From: an uncultured Lachnospiraceae bacterium
GTDB lineage: Bacteria; Bacillota; Clostridia; Lachnospirales; Lachnospiraceae
Direction of reading: 5' to 3'
Length of the DNA: 51,388 bases
Assembly (NCBI GenBank): GCA_947630595.1
Contig: CANRIG010000012.1
Location: 1-51,388, forward strand
In this document: positions 1 to 9,008 of the stretch, one piece after another
Layout of the letters: every line of letters begins with the position of its first letter
Position numbering within the stretch: position 1 is the stretch's first letter
Position numbers and translations under genes: made by a program
Notes under the pieces: generated by a model
The model's input: only the letters and a program-made list of their open reading frames with translations
The model's database searches: none
Told to the model about the DNA's origin: nothing

Positions 1-1
1 A

Positions 2-25
2 AAGCAGCCACCGAAAGATGGCTTG
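2..25 (-). terminator. Putative terminator of the minus-strand transporter operon
   Basis: Read on the minus strand, AGCCATC and GGTGGCT form a 7-bp stem (one T-G pair) closed by a TTTC loop. The following bases end in TTT at the window edge, so any U-tract cannot be seen in full. It lies about 135 bases downstream of the permease stop. Confidence 0.4.
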
Positions 26-136
26 TTTGTTGTGTGCACGAAGTTATGGATATCCTCTACTTCTCATTTTCAATCTTGCCTCCTTTCCCCGATTGCCGGG
101 CCGTCCGTATTCTTTCACTTAAACGAATCGCTGCGC

Positions 137-184
137 CGGATATCCTTTATACGAAACATCACCGGATATCCTTTCTCTCAAACA
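137..184 (-). repeat. Tandem near-duplication of the permease 3' end
   Basis: Read on the minus strand, a ~24-26-bp unit starting ATGTTT and ending AAAGGATATCCGG occurs twice in direct succession, once as the last codons of the permease and once straight after its stop. The second copy opens a 14-codon reading frame beginning in the TGATG stop/start overlap. GGATATCC occurs again near 48-55. Confidence 0.7.
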
Positions 185-995
185 TCCGAACCCCGGCCAT
201 GATCACGGCGGCCGTCAGCGCGGCGGAAAAGAGCATCTGCCGGAACGGATGCGTGATGGCGGCGTCTGTCATCAGGATGGCCGGCCCGGACGGCAGCAGC
301 TCCAGAAAACATTCCATGACCAGCCGGGCCGGGCCGGAGACGTAAAGCGGGTTCGGCGCTTCTTCGATCATCTGAAAGGCGCCGTCGACGTACGCCATTC
401 CGACGCCGGTCGTCGGCAGTTCGCTCAGGCGGTCGTTCAGGCCGCTGGCGGCCAGGATCAGCCCGATCCAGACGGCGAGGGAGAACACGACGGAAAGCGC
501 CCTGTTGGTGCACAGCATGTCGATCAGCAGAAAGACGGCGGTAAAGGCCGCCGTGAAGCCGGCGGCGACGCCGAGATAAGCGAGAAAGCCGGCGGCGCCC
601 ATTTGCAGCGGGCCGATGGTGAAAAAGCCGGGAGTTTCGCACAGTATCCACAGCGCAAGGAAAATCAGGCCGGCGGTCAGGCAGATTATATAATTTGACA
701 GATATACGTGCAGCCGCGTGTGGCCCACGCTCAGCCTGCGCCGGATGGCGCCGTCTGCGTGCTCCGGGCCCAGAAAGAGGCTGGTGAAGATGCCGGACAG
801 CAGCCCCATGTAGGGCGCAAGCTCGAAAAAGTAACGGTCCAGCGAGGCGTCGACTCTGGATTCTCTCAGAGCACGGAACGATCCGGCGCTGCCGCAGATG
901 GCCGCGAGCGACACTGCCGCCGTGAGGACGGCCATGATCCAGAACAGCCTGCTGCAAAACAGGCGGCGGAAGCCGGCGTGCAGAAGCCTACTCAT
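159..995 (-). CDS. ABC-2 type transporter permease subunit
   Basis: A 278-residue membrane protein, probably the transmembrane half of the exporter whose ATPase is encoded just upstream. Hydrophobic segments are visible near residues 17-35, 60-80, 100-120, 133-155, 163-182 and 250-270, a six-helix pattern usual for ABC-2 permeases of the antimicrobial-peptide resistance type. I chose the ATG at 995 because it follows the purine-rich GGTGGGAGGTGG and overlaps the ATPase stop by 8 bases, implying translational coupling; a longer reading to 1109 only adds residues overlapping the ATPase. The substrate cannot be told from sequence. The last codons are nearly repeated immediately downstream (see the repeat at 137-184). 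Confidence 0.8.
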   Translation of the reverse strand: MSRLLHAGFRRLFCSRLFWIMAVLTAAVSLAAICGSAGSFRALRESRVDASLDRYFFELAPYMGLLSGIFTSLFLGPEHADGAIRRRLSVGHTRLHVYLSNYIICLTAGLIFLALWILCETPGFFTIGPLQMGAAGFLAYLGVAAGFTAAFTAVFLLIDMLCTNRALSVVFSLAVWIGLILAASGLNDRLSELPTTGVGMAYVDGAFQMIEEAPNPLYVSGPARLVMECFLELLPSGPAILMTDAAITHPFRQMLFSAALTAAVIMAGVRMFERKDIR

Positions 996-1908
996 GACTG
1001 CCACCTCCCACCAGCGAAAGATAATAGCTTTCCAGGCTTTCGTCCCGTTCCTGCATGGAGAGGATTTCACAGTGTTCCCGCGCGAGGGCCGCGGCGAGCC
1101 GGGATACATTGACCCTGGCGAAAACGTCGGCGGCGGTGGCGGAAAGAATCCGGAAGTCGATGCCTGCGTCGCTCAGAACGCGGGCGAGGACGGCGGTGTC
1201 CGACACCTCCACGCGGGTGCACTTGCGGCAGGCGGCGTTCAGCTCCTGCGCGCTGAGCTCCTTTACCATGCGGCCGCTGTCGATGAATCCGTAATGGGTG
1301 GCGAACTTGGAGAGCTCGTCCAGAATGTGGCTGGAAATCAGGACGGTGATCTGCCGCTCGCGGTTCAGCCGCAGGATCAGCTCGCGAATCTCCACGATGC
1401 CCTGCGGGTCGAGGCCGTTGGCCGGCTCGTCCAGCACCAGAAAGTCAGGGTCGCCCGCGAGCGCGACGGCGATGCCCAGGCGCTGGCGCATACCCAGGGA
1501 AAAATTCCCGGCTTTCTTTTTTCCGGTATTCCCGAGGCCGACCAGCTGCAGCGTCTCCTGCACGCCCCAGAAAGAGGGCAGGCCAAGCACCAGATACTGC
1601 TGTTTCAGGTTTTCCTCGGCGGTCATGTCCGGATAGATGGCGGGCGTCTCCACCACGGCGCCCATGCGGCGGCGCGCCCCGGCGATCGCGCGCCGGTCAT
1701 TGCGGATGCCGTACAGCGTGAAATTGCCGGAGGTCGGCGCCTGCAGCCCGCAGATCAGGCGGATCAGCGTCGTCTTGCCGGCCCCGTTTTTCCCGATAAA
1801 CCCGTAAATCGCGCCTCTCGGCACGTGCATGGTGAGCCCGTTCAGCGCCGGAAAATGCCGGTACGTCTTGCGCAGGCTGTCCGTTGTCAGTACATAGTCC
1901 ACAGTCAT
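988..1908 (-). CDS. ABC transporter ATP-binding protein (bacitracin/lantibiotic-resistance type)
   Basis: A 306-residue cytoplasmic ATPase that would power the adjacent permease. Walker A GKNGAGKT lies at residues 39-46, a signature-like FSLGMRQR at 136-143, Walker B FLVLDEP at 156-162 and the switch histidine in ISSHILDE at about 194. The degenerate signature (SLGM for SGGQ) and the roughly 90-residue C-terminal extension fit the BcrA/CcmA-like group linked to peptide-antibiotic resistance. Start ATG 1908 has AGGAGG about 10 bases upstream. It sits between the response regulator and the permease on the same strand, an order usual for a two-component-controlled export system; resistance as the role is inferred. 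Confidence 0.9.
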   Translation of the reverse strand: MTVDYVLTTDSLRKTYRHFPALNGLTMHVPRGAIYGFIGKNGAGKTTLIRLICGLQAPTSGNFTLYGIRNDRRAIAGARRRMGAVVETPAIYPDMTAEENLKQQYLVLGLPSFWGVQETLQLVGLGNTGKKKAGNFSLGMRQRLGIAVALAGDPDFLVLDEPANGLDPQGIVEIRELILRLNRERQITVLISSHILDELSKFATHYGFIDSGRMVKELSAQELNAACRKCTRVEVSDTAVLARVLSDAGIDFRILSATAADVFARVNVSRLAAALAREHCEILSMQERDESLESYYLSLVGGGSHE

Positions 1909-2002
1909 AATCGATTGCCTCCTCATGTCAAATTTTAAAATCTGATGTTTACCATAGCAGGCAAAGGTCAAGAAAGCGGTCAGGAAAAACGTCAAGATTT
2001 CG

Positions 2003-2698
2003 TCAGGATTTCCGGCCGGGCATGGCGTCCGGCTCCGGATCCGCCAGTTTAAAGCCGATGCCCCATACCGTTTCGATGTAATCGGTGCCGTTTACCGCCT
2101 GCAGCTTGCGGCGCAGGTTGCTGATGTGCTGTTTCAGGGAGCGCTCTGTGCAGTCCGGCGTGTCCGCGCTGATGCGGTCCAGCAGCACGCCGCGGGCGAT
2201 CGCCTGCCGGGGATTTGTCATCAGCAGCTTGAGGATGGCGTATTCCGTCCGGGTCAGCCGCACGGGCCGGCCGTCGACCGACGCGCTCTGCGCGGTTGTG
2301 TCCAGGGTAAGGCCGCCGCAGGTGAGCAGCGAAGAACCGCCGGCGTTTTCCGCCTTGCGCAGCTGAACCCGGATGCGGGCGAGCAGCTCCCGGGGATGAA
2401 ACGGCTTCGTGATATAATCCGCGGCGCCGCCGAGCAGAAGGTCTACCTTGTCCTGCACATCCGCTTTGGCGCTGAGGACAATGACCGGGATATGCCGGAT
2501 GCGGGGCAGAAGCTCCTCGCCGGAGAGCCCGGGCAGCATCAGGTCCAGCAGAACCAGGTCCGGCTTTTGCTGCGCGAGCAGATAGAGCGCCTCGGTGCCG
2601 GAGTAGGCCCGCAGCACGCCGTAGCCCTCGCTTCGCAGAAGCTGTGCGAGCACGTCGCCGATGTGGACGTCGTCTTCGATGATTGCAATGATATTCAT
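2003..2698 (-). CDS. OmpR-family response regulator
   Basis: A 231-residue two-component transcription factor. The receiver domain (residues 1-115) has the acidic pocket E8-D9-D10, phosphoacceptor D52 in LLDLMLPG and conserved K98 in TKPF; a winged-helix DNA-binding domain follows at about 130-225 (LTRTEYAILKLL and the RSLKQHISNLRRKL recognition region). It is the first gene of the minus-strand operon with the ABC transporter, so it probably controls that transporter in response to an envelope signal. No histidine kinase is found next to it on either side within the window; it may lie beyond the left edge or have been lost. Confidence 0.92.
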   Translation of the reverse strand: MNIIAIIEDDVHIGDVLAQLLRSEGYGVLRAYSGTEALYLLAQQKPDLVLLDLMLPGLSGEELLPRIRHIPVIVLSAKADVQDKVDLLLGGAADYITKPFHPRELLARIRVQLRKAENAGGSSLLTCGGLTLDTTAQSASVDGRPVRLTRTEYAILKLLMTNPRQAIARGVLLDRISADTPDCTERSLKQHISNLRRKLQAVNGTDYIETVWGIGFKLADPEPDAMPGRKS

Positions 2699-2787
2699 AA
2701 CCGTACCTCTCTGACGGCCTGAGCCGCAAGTGTATTTTTCGTGTAAACCAATATGTGATCTTTGACATTGAGATCCTTACAGGCCCC

Positions 2788-2816
2788 ATTATAATGCATT
2801 TCCGGGGCGGGCTCAA
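2788..2816 (-). promoter_or_regulatory. Sigma-A type promoter of the response regulator / ABC operon
   Basis: On the minus strand the -35 TTGAGC (2816-2811) and a perfect -10 TATAAT (2793-2788) are separated by 17 bases. Transcription would start near 2781, giving a leader of about 80 bases. The gap 2699-3068 otherwise holds only this promoter, an AT-rich stretch and the rightward importer promoter. Confidence 0.7.
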
Positions 2817-2966
2817 GAGCGGACGGAGCATTTCGGACGAAATGGGAACCGCCTGCCCGCCCGCGGCGCTGTTCCCGTAATTGGAGAAAATAACCTGAAT
2901 ATTTATTAAAAGAATTACAAAATCCATATTTTGCACAAAAAATATGAGCTTTTTTATTTTTTTAAA

Positions 2967-2995
2967 TTGACACCTGCGGTGCGGGAAGTTAAAAT
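2967..2995 (+). promoter_or_regulatory. Strong sigma-A type promoter of the importer operon
   Basis: Perfect -35 TTGACA (2967-2972), 17-base spacer, -10 TAAAAT (2990-2995), preceded by an AT-rich tract that could act as an UP element. It lies about 70 bases ahead of the lipoprotein ATG at 3069, which has GAAGGAGGG about 7 bases upstream. Confidence 0.85.
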
Positions 2996-3068
2996 AAAAG
3001 TGGTTACGTTTGAGGACGGGCGCGCCCTTGAAAGGTAGTACTTTTATTTTAATGAAGGAGGGTCATTG

Positions 3069-6000
3069 ATGAGAAACGCAAAGAAATGGCTTGCGTTGTT
3101 TCTGGCGGCTGTGATGACGATGTCGCTGGCGGGCTGCGGCTCCGGCAAGAAGGAGACGGAGGCTCCTGCGACGGAGGCGGCCACGGAAAAGGCAACCGAG
3201 GCACAGACGGAGAAAGAAACGGAAGCACCTGCAACCGAGGCGGTGACGGAAGCACCGGAGACTGAGGCAGTCACGGAAGCGCCGGAGACCGAGACACCTG
3301 CAGCTGAGGCGGCGACAGAAGCGCCGGAAACGGAAGCGGGAGAGGAAGCAACGGAGGCAGTTGAGACCGAGACAGTAACGGAGGCGTTAACGGAGACCGT
3401 TGCGGCTGCATCCGCGGAAGCGGAGACCGAGGCGTTAACGGAGGCACCGGAGACCGAAGCAGTCACCGAAGCAGCGGAGACTGAGGCGGTAACGGAGGCA
3501 CCGGAGACCGAGGAAGTTACCGAAGCAGCGGAAACCGAAGAAGTAACGGAAGCGCCGGAGACCGAAGCAGTCACCGAGGCAGCGGAGACTGAGGCAGTCA
3601 CGGAAGCGCCGGAGACCGAAACAGTTATCGAGGCAGTCACGGAAGCGCCGGAGACCGAGGAAGTTACCGAAGCAGTCACGGAAGCGCCGGAGACGGAAGA
3701 AGTAACGGAGGCACCGGAGACCGAGACGGAAGAAGTAACGGAAGCACCGGAAACCGAGACGGAAGAAGTAACGGAAGCACCGGAAACCGAGACCGAGGAA
3801 GTAACGGAAGCGCCGGAAACTGAGACGGAAGAAGTAACGGAAGCTCCTGAGACTGAGGAAGTTACGGAAGCTCCTGAGACCGAGGAAGTGACGGAAGCGC
3901 TGGACGCTACGGCGGCAGCGGCAGCGGACGCGGAGGACGAGACCGAGGAAGTCACCGAGGCTCCTGAGACGGAAGCTGAGACTGAGGAAGCAACGGAAGC
4001 GGCTGAGACGGAAGAAGCGGCGACCGAGGCCGGGACAGAGGCAGCAGAAGAAGCCGCTCCGGCTGAGAGAGAAGAGGGCACCGTGGTTTCGTCGGTAGAG
4101 CAGGGCATGGAAGGCAAATTCTCCCCGTTCTTCTACCTGAGCGCAAACGACGCGACGGTCGTGGAATCCTTTACAGAGTATACACTGCTCTCTGACCGTG
4201 TGGGCAATCCGGTCAACACAGGTATCGAGGGCGAGACCCGTGCTTACAACGGTACGGATTATGAGTATGACGGAGCGGCGGACGTTACCGTCACCGAGAA
4301 TGAGGACGGCACGGTTACATATGAGCTGAAGATGCGCGACGATATCGTGTTCTCCGACGGCACGCCGGCGGACATCGACGATGTGATCTTCGGAATCTAT
4401 GTATATCTGGATCCGACCTATGACGGAAACGCTACCCTGTATTCCGTTCCGATCGCCGGCCTGGACGAGTACCGCAGCGGTATGGACACGCTGTTCAACC
4501 TGCTCGCGGCAGCCGGTGAGGACAACACCGATTTCACCTACTGGGATGAAGAGACCCAGACCGCATTCTGGGCGGATCTGAAACAGGCGGGCGCTGCATT
4601 TGCACAGGAGATCGTGGACTACTGCATCGCGGCGGGCTACAACGCAGAGGGCGACTCTGTGGCGGCATGCGCTGCAAACTGGGGCTTCGAGCTTCCGGAA
4701 GACGCGACTGTTGACGATTTCTTCAGCACCATGGTAGAGCAGTATGAAGGCGACTATGCAACGCTGAGCAGCACTGAGACGGCTGGCAGCTCCCTGTTCG
4801 ACCTGATGGAGAATTATGACGCTTATACGCTTGGTATCGAGACCGAGGAGACCGCTCCGAACGTTTCCGGTATCGAGCGCGTGGACGACTACACCCTGCG
4901 CATCACCACTACCGAGCTGGATGCGACCGCGATTTACCAGATGTCTCTGCCGATCGCTCCGCTGCATCACTACGGCGACGAGAGCCTGTACGACTATGAG
5001 AACAACAAGTTCGGCTTCAACAAGGGCGATCTTTCCATCGTGAGAGCGAAGACATCCGACCCGCTCGGCTGCGGTCCGTATATCTTTAAGGACTTCGCAA
5101 ACGGCGTGGTTTACATGGATGCGAACCCGACGTACTACAAGGGCGAGCCGAAGACCGCGCACCTGAACTTCCTGGAGTCTGCGGAAGGCGATAAGGTGAA
5201 CGGTATCGTGGCAGGCACCCTGGATATTGCAGACCCGAGCTATTCCGTTGATACGGCGAAGCAGATCGCCGCTGAGAACGGCTTCAGCGAGGATGAGTGG
5301 GACAACTTTGAGGGCCCGGTGATCACGACCAAGCTGATCGACTACCGCGGCTACGGCTACATCGGCGTCAACCCGAACAATGTCAAGGTCGGCGACGATC
5401 CGTATTCCGACGAGTCCAAGAACCTGCGCAAGGCTATCGCAACCATGATCGCGGCGTACCGCGACGAGGCGATTGACTCTTACTATGGCTCCACGGCATC
5501 CGTGATCAACTACCCGATTTCCAACACCTCCTGGGCTGCTCCGCAGACCACGGACGATGGATATCAGATTGCGTACTCCGTTGACGTAGACGGCAATCCG
5601 ATCTACACGGCGGACATGAGCGTGGAAGACAAGTACGCAGCTGCTCTGGAAGCATCCCTCGGCTACTTTGAGGCTGCCGGCTACACGGTAGAGGACGGCA
5701 AGCTGACGGCTGCTCCGGAAGGCGCGAAGCTCGAGTACGAGTGCGTGCTTGGCGGCAACGGCAGCGGCGACCACCCGAGCTTCCTGCTTCTGAAGAATGT
5801 GGCGGAAGCGCTCGAGCCGGTTGGCTTCACGCTGACGGTTACGGACTATGCAAATGCGAACGACCTGTACTCCAGCTACCAGAACGGTATCGCGGAGATG
5901 TGGTGCGCAGCATGGCAGGCAAGCTCCGACCCGGATATGTTCCAGCTGTATCACTCTGAAGGCTCCACCAACTACTATCAGATCAAATCTGACGAGCTGG

Positions 6001-6230
6001 ACGAGCTGATCATGGCGGGCCGTGCGTCTACGGACCAGGCATACCGCAAGTCGATCTATCAGGCTGCAATGGAGATCATCATGGACTACGCAGTGGAGAT
6101 CCCGATCTATCAGAGAAGCGAGGCGCTGGTCGTTTCCTCTGAGCGTGTGAATGTGGACTCTCTGCCGGGCGACATGACTCCGTACTGGAGCTGGACGGCT
6201 GAGAAGGAAAAACTGGAACTCCTTCAGTAA
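3069..6230 (+). CDS. Peptide-type ABC importer substrate-binding lipoprotein with long Thr/Glu repeat linker
   Basis: A 1053-residue solute-binding protein (SBP_bac_5 family) that would capture oligopeptides or similar ligands outside the membrane and deliver them to the permeases encoded downstream. The signal peptide ends in a lipobox, LAGC, with lipidated Cys23. Residues ~30-330 are almost entirely repeats of the type TEAPETEAV / TEAPETEEV, an acidic, probably extended stalk lifting the binding domain through the cell wall. The binding domain, about 335-1053, carries family hallmarks such as [26 protein letters not shown] and a C-terminal [11 protein letters not shown]. It is far longer than the usual ~530 residues because of the stalk and extra segments in the fold. 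ATG 3069 is preferred over the adjacent TTG by spacing to the ribosome binding site. Confidence 0.92.
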   Translation: MRNAKKWLALFLAAVMTMSLAGCGSGKKETEAPATEAATEKATEAQTEKETEAPATEAVTEAPETEAVTEAPETETPAAEAATEAPETEAGEEATEAVETETVTEALTETVAAASAEAETEALTEAPETEAVTEAAETEAVTEAPETEEVTEAAETEEVTEAPETEAVTEAAETEAVTEAPETETVIEAVTEAPETEEVTEAVTEAPETEEVTEAPETETEEVTEAPETETEEVTEAPETETEEVTEAPETETEEVTEAPETEEVTEAPETEEVTEALDATAAAAADAEDETEEVTEAPETEAETEEATEAAETEEAATEAGTEAAEEAAPAEREEGTVVSSVEQGMEGKFSPFFYLSANDATVVESFTEYTLLSDRVGNPVNTGIEGETRAYNGTDYEYDGAADVTVTENEDGTVTYELKMRDDIVFSDGTPADIDDVIFGIYVYLDPTYDGNATLYSVPIAGLDEYRSGMDTLFNLLAAAGEDNTDFTYWDEETQTAFWADLKQAGAAFAQEIVDYCIAAGYNAEGDSVAACAANWGFELPEDATVDDFFSTMVEQYEGDYATLSSTETAGSSLFDLMENYDAYTLGIETEETAPNVSGIERVDDYTLRITTTELDATAIYQMSLPIAPLHHYGDESLYDYENNKFGFNKGDLSIVRAKTSDPLGCGPYIFKDFANGVVYMDANPTYYKGEPKTAHLNFLESAEGDKVNGIVAGTLDIADPSYSVDTAKQIAAENGFSEDEWDNFEGPVITTKLIDYRGYGYIGVNPNNVKVGDDPYSDESKNLRKAIATMIAAYRDEAIDSYYGSTASVINYPISNTSWAAPQTTDDGYQIAYSVDVDGNPIYTADMSVEDKYAAALEASLGYFEAAGYTVEDGKLTAAPEGAKLEYECVLGGNGSGDHPSFLLLKNVAEALEPVGFTLTVTDYANANDLYSSYQNGIAEMWCAAWQASSDPDMFQLYHSEGSTNYYQIKSDELDELIMAGRASTDQAYRKSIYQAAMEIIMDYAVEIPIYQRSEALVVSSERVNVDSLPGDMTPYWSWTAEKEKLELLQ
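3150..4062 (+). repeat. Degenerate coding repeat: Thr/Glu/Ala/Pro stalk
   Basis: About 900 bases of imperfect repeats built on a 24-27 base motif coding TEAPETE(A/E)V, with synonymous variation (gcaccg, gcgccg, gctcct). The degeneracy shows expansion followed by drift. It encodes the stalk between lipobox and binding domain. Confidence 0.9.
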
Positions 6231-6264
6231 ACAGCAAAGAGACGACAACTGAATACATGAGATT

Positions 6265-6288
6265 CCCTGCCTCCGCCCGGAGGCGGGG
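6265..6288 (+). promoter_or_regulatory. GC-rich hairpin between binding protein and first permease
   Basis: A 10-bp stem, CCCTGCCTCC with GGAGGCGGGG, and a GCCC loop, without a U-tract. It lies 35 bases after the binding-protein stop. Such hairpins commonly stabilise the upstream message or cause partial termination, so the binding protein is made in excess over the permeases; that role is inferred. Confidence 0.6.
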
Positions 6289-6340
6289 AGATTTCAGCTG
6301 TGTGAGCGACGCCGCATGATATGGCGCGCGTTCCTTTAAT

Positions 6341-6395
6341 TGCCGCGCAACAGGAAACTGTACTCAGGGGTGAGGCAGCTGCCTGCTGCGCGGCA
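6341..6395 (+). promoter_or_regulatory. Second inverted repeat upstream of the first permease
   Basis: A perfect 9-bp inverted repeat (TGCCGCGCA / TGCGCGGCA) with a 37-base loop that itself contains the palindrome AGGCAGCTGCCT. It ends about 50 bases before the permease start and could be an RNA structure or an operator. Confidence 0.5.
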
Positions 6396-6445
6396 TTTGC
6401 TGTTATACCGGATATTTGGGACAGAAGGGGGAAGGAGGTTTTTCA

Positions 6446-7432
6446 TTGAAGAATTATATCATCAAGCGTATCATTTTCTCTGTTTTTATATTATTCTTTG
6501 TCACCCTGATTATTTATACGCTGATCCGCTGCCTGCCCGCAAGCTATGTGGAGACGATGGCGATGCAGCTTTCCACAAAGCCGGGCGCCAAGCCCTATGA
6601 GGAGTGGGTGGCGCAGCTGAACGCGTCCTACGGCCTGGATCAGCCGATCATCATCGGATATTTCCACTGGCTCGCTGATTTCGCACAGGGCAACTTCGGC
6701 GACAGCTGGCGTTTCACCGTTCCGGTGATCCAGAAGTTCAAAGAGGTGATCGGCGTATCGTTTGTGATGGGCGCGATTTCGCTGGTGCTGGAGCTTGTCA
6801 TCGCGATTCCGCTGGGCGTGATCGCGGCGACGAAGCAGTATTCCAAGGCGGATTATGCGATTTCCGCAAGCGCGCTGGTAGGCATTTCCCTGCCGACCTT
6901 CTTTTTTGCGACGATCCTCAAGCTGATCTTTTCCGTGAAGCTGGGCTGGTTCGACACGCACGGAATGGTGGGAAGAAATTACGCGCAGCTTGACGCTATG
7001 GGCAAATTCCTGGATCAGGCGAACCATCTGGTGCTGCCGATTGCCACGCTGACCATCGTCTCGGTGGGATCGCTGATGCGCTACACGAGGACCAATATGC
7101 TGGAGGTCCTGAACGCGGACTACATCCGCACCGCCCGCGCCAAGGGACTAAGCGAGGGCCGGGTCATCTATCACCATGCGTTCCGCAACACGCTGATTCC
7201 GCTGGTGACGATCGTCGGCGGCTCGCTGCCGGGCCTGTTCTCCGGCGCGCTGATCACGGAGACGCTGTTTTCCATACCCGGAATCGGCTTCACGTCGTAT
7301 CAGTCGATGACGGCGGGCGACATTCCGTTCACCATGTTTTATCTGAGCTTTATCGCCCTGCTGACGCTGGCAGGCAACCTGATCTCGGATATTCTGTACG
7401 CGGTGGTAGACCCGCGCGTGCGCCTGTCGTAG
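6446..7432 (+). CDS. Peptide-type ABC importer permease (OppB/DppB-like)
   Basis: A 328-residue inner-membrane permease forming half of the import channel. The N-terminal helix is at about residues 8-28, followed by the family's external loop and five further helices; the EAA-type cytoplasmic loop that docks on the ATPases is at about residues 225-250 (RTARAKGLSEGRVIYHHAF). I chose the TTG at 6446 because GAAGGAGG lies 7 bases upstream; no ATG is suitably placed, and the TTG at 6416 lacks a ribosome binding site. It is second in the operon, after two hairpins following the binding protein. Confidence 0.9.
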   Translation: MKNYIIKRIIFSVFILFFVTLIIYTLIRCLPASYVETMAMQLSTKPGAKPYEEWVAQLNASYGLDQPIIIGYFHWLADFAQGNFGDSWRFTVPVIQKFKEVIGVSFVMGAISLVLELVIAIPLGVIAATKQYSKADYAISASALVGISLPTFFFATILKLIFSVKLGWFDTHGMVGRNYAQLDAMGKFLDQANHLVLPIATLTIVSVGSLMRYTRTNMLEVLNADYIRTARAKGLSEGRVIYHHAFRNTLIPLVTIVGGSLPGLFSGALITETLFSIPGIGFTSYQSMTAGDIPFTMFYLSFIALLTLAGNLISDILYAVVDPRVRLS

Positions 7433-7447
7433 AAGGGAGGAAGAGCA

Positions 7448-8992
7448 ATGTCGGAAGAACTGAAAAACACCAACCAGACAGAAGAACAATACTCCCTGAA
7501 CGACGACCGCCGCGTGAAGGTGCTCTCCCCGGGCGCGCTTGTGGTCAAGCGCTTTTTCCGCAACCGGCTGGCAGTGCTGGGCCTGATCATGCTGATCGTC
7601 ATGTTTGTATTCTCCTTTGTCGGAGGATTCGTGATGCCATACGGGCAGGCGGAGCAGTTTTATACGGTTACCTACCTGGACAAGGAATACGTGGGAGTCA
7701 CGCGAAACGACGAGCTTCGCTATGCGGTCGCGGACGGCCAGGAATTCGGAACCATCCTGCAGGCGCAGTTTCTGCTGGCGCTCGGCAAGGGAAAGACCGA
7801 GTATTCTTATAAGGGCGAGGATTATACGCTCACAGAAGAGGGCGCGGATTTTTACTCCATCAGCAAGGCGGACGGCACGGTGCTGGCCATCGCCTACAAG
7901 GATATCGTAAACGCGGCGGACGGCATGGAGGATCCGGCGTTTGCCGTGAAGTATGAGGCGCTGAAGGCATACGCGAACGGCGGCACGTCGTTTTCCGCCG
8001 ACGGGGGGGATTATACGCTGGATGAGGAAGGCAACATACTTTCGGACGGCACGGTGATCGGCTACATCAGCCGTTTCGTGGTGGCTCCGAAGGAGAACGG
8101 CGTCACGATCACCCGCGATTTCAAGGAAAAGCTGCAGGAGGCGCTCGAGGACGATATCACCGAGTTTGCCTACACGGACGAGGAGGGCGTGGAGAGCACC
8201 TACAAGGTCTCTTATGATGCGACGGCCAAAGTGTGGTCGGTGCAGCAGAAGACCCCGTCCTATGTGTACGATACCTACGGACAGCCGTCGATGAAGCATC
8301 CGCTCGGCACCGACAAGAACGGCATGGATATGCTGGTGCGCCTGATGTACGGCGGCAGGGTTTCGCTGGTCATCGGCTTCATCGTCGTGGCGATCGAGAC
8401 GGTCATCGGCGTGATTCTGGGCGGCATCTCCGGTTACTTCGGAAAATGGGTGGACAACCTGATCATGCGTATCGTGGATATTTTCTACTGCATCCCATCG
8501 ATGCCGGTTATCATCATTCTCGGCGCGGCGATGGACAACATGCGCGTGGACCCGCAGATCCGTATGCTGTACCTGATGCTGATTCTCGGATTCCTCGGCT
8601 GGCCCGGAATCGCGAGACTGGTGCGCGGCCAGATTCTGTCGCTGCGCGAGCAGGAATTCATGACCGCCACGGAGGCGTGCGGCATCCGCGTGTCGCGGCG
8701 CATTTTCCGCCACCTGATTCCGAATGTGATCCCGCAGCTGATCGTCACCTGTACGATGGGCCTCGGCTCCACAATTATTATGGAAGCGACGCTGTCGTTC
8801 CTCGGACTCGGCGTAAAATTCCCGTTCGCGTCCTGGGGCAGCATCATTTCGGATGTAAACAATTCATACGTTATGACAACATTCTGGTTTATCTGGATAC
8901 CGGCCGGCATCTGTCTGCTGATCGCGGTACTCGGATTCAACTTCGTGGGCGACGGTCTGCGCGACGCGTTTGACCCGAAGATGAAGCGGTAG
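7448..8992 (+). CDS. Peptide-type ABC importer permease (OppC/DppC-like) with large extracytoplasmic insert
   Basis: A 514-residue permease, the second half of the channel. The cytoplasmic N-terminus contains the family's helix-leading segment (VKRFFRNRLAVLGLIML), with TM1 at about 40-65. Roughly 200 residues (about 68-285) follow before the conserved PLGTDKNGMDML motif and the remaining helices; in ordinary OppC proteins this gap is about 30-60 residues. The EAA loop is at about 405-425 (EACGIRVSRRIFRHLIPN). The insert is acidic, charged, lacks cysteine and has two similar DYTLxEEG segments, suggesting an internal duplication forming a small external domain. Start ATG has GGGAGGA upstream, 15 bases after the first permease. 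Confidence 0.9.
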   Translation: MSEELKNTNQTEEQYSLNDDRRVKVLSPGALVVKRFFRNRLAVLGLIMLIVMFVFSFVGGFVMPYGQAEQFYTVTYLDKEYVGVTRNDELRYAVADGQEFGTILQAQFLLALGKGKTEYSYKGEDYTLTEEGADFYSISKADGTVLAIAYKDIVNAADGMEDPAFAVKYEALKAYANGGTSFSADGGDYTLDEEGNILSDGTVIGYISRFVVAPKENGVTITRDFKEKLQEALEDDITEFAYTDEEGVESTYKVSYDATAKVWSVQQKTPSYVYDTYGQPSMKHPLGTDKNGMDMLVRLMYGGRVSLVIGFIVVAIETVIGVILGGISGYFGKWVDNLIMRIVDIFYCIPSMPVIIILGAAMDNMRVDPQIRMLYLMLILGFLGWPGIARLVRGQILSLREQEFMTATEACGIRVSRRIFRHLIPNVIPQLIVTCTMGLGSTIIMEATLSFLGLGVKFPFASWGSIISDVNNSYVMTTFWFIWIPAGICLLIAVLGFNFVGDGLRDAFDPKMKR

Positions 8993-9008
8993 AAGGGAGG
9001 AAATCATC

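Noticed and set aside
2762-2795. Rightward TTGACA and TATAAT upstream of the importer
   Set aside because: Spacing is 22 bases, too long; the TATAAT belongs to the leftward promoter, and a better rightward promoter lies at 2967.
3435-6248. Long minus-strand frame opposite the importer lipoprotein, and a Ser/Val/Ala-repeat frame at 3044-4117
   Set aside because: Both are antisense shadows of the TEAPETE repeat and binding domain; no start signal and the composition simply follows the repeat.
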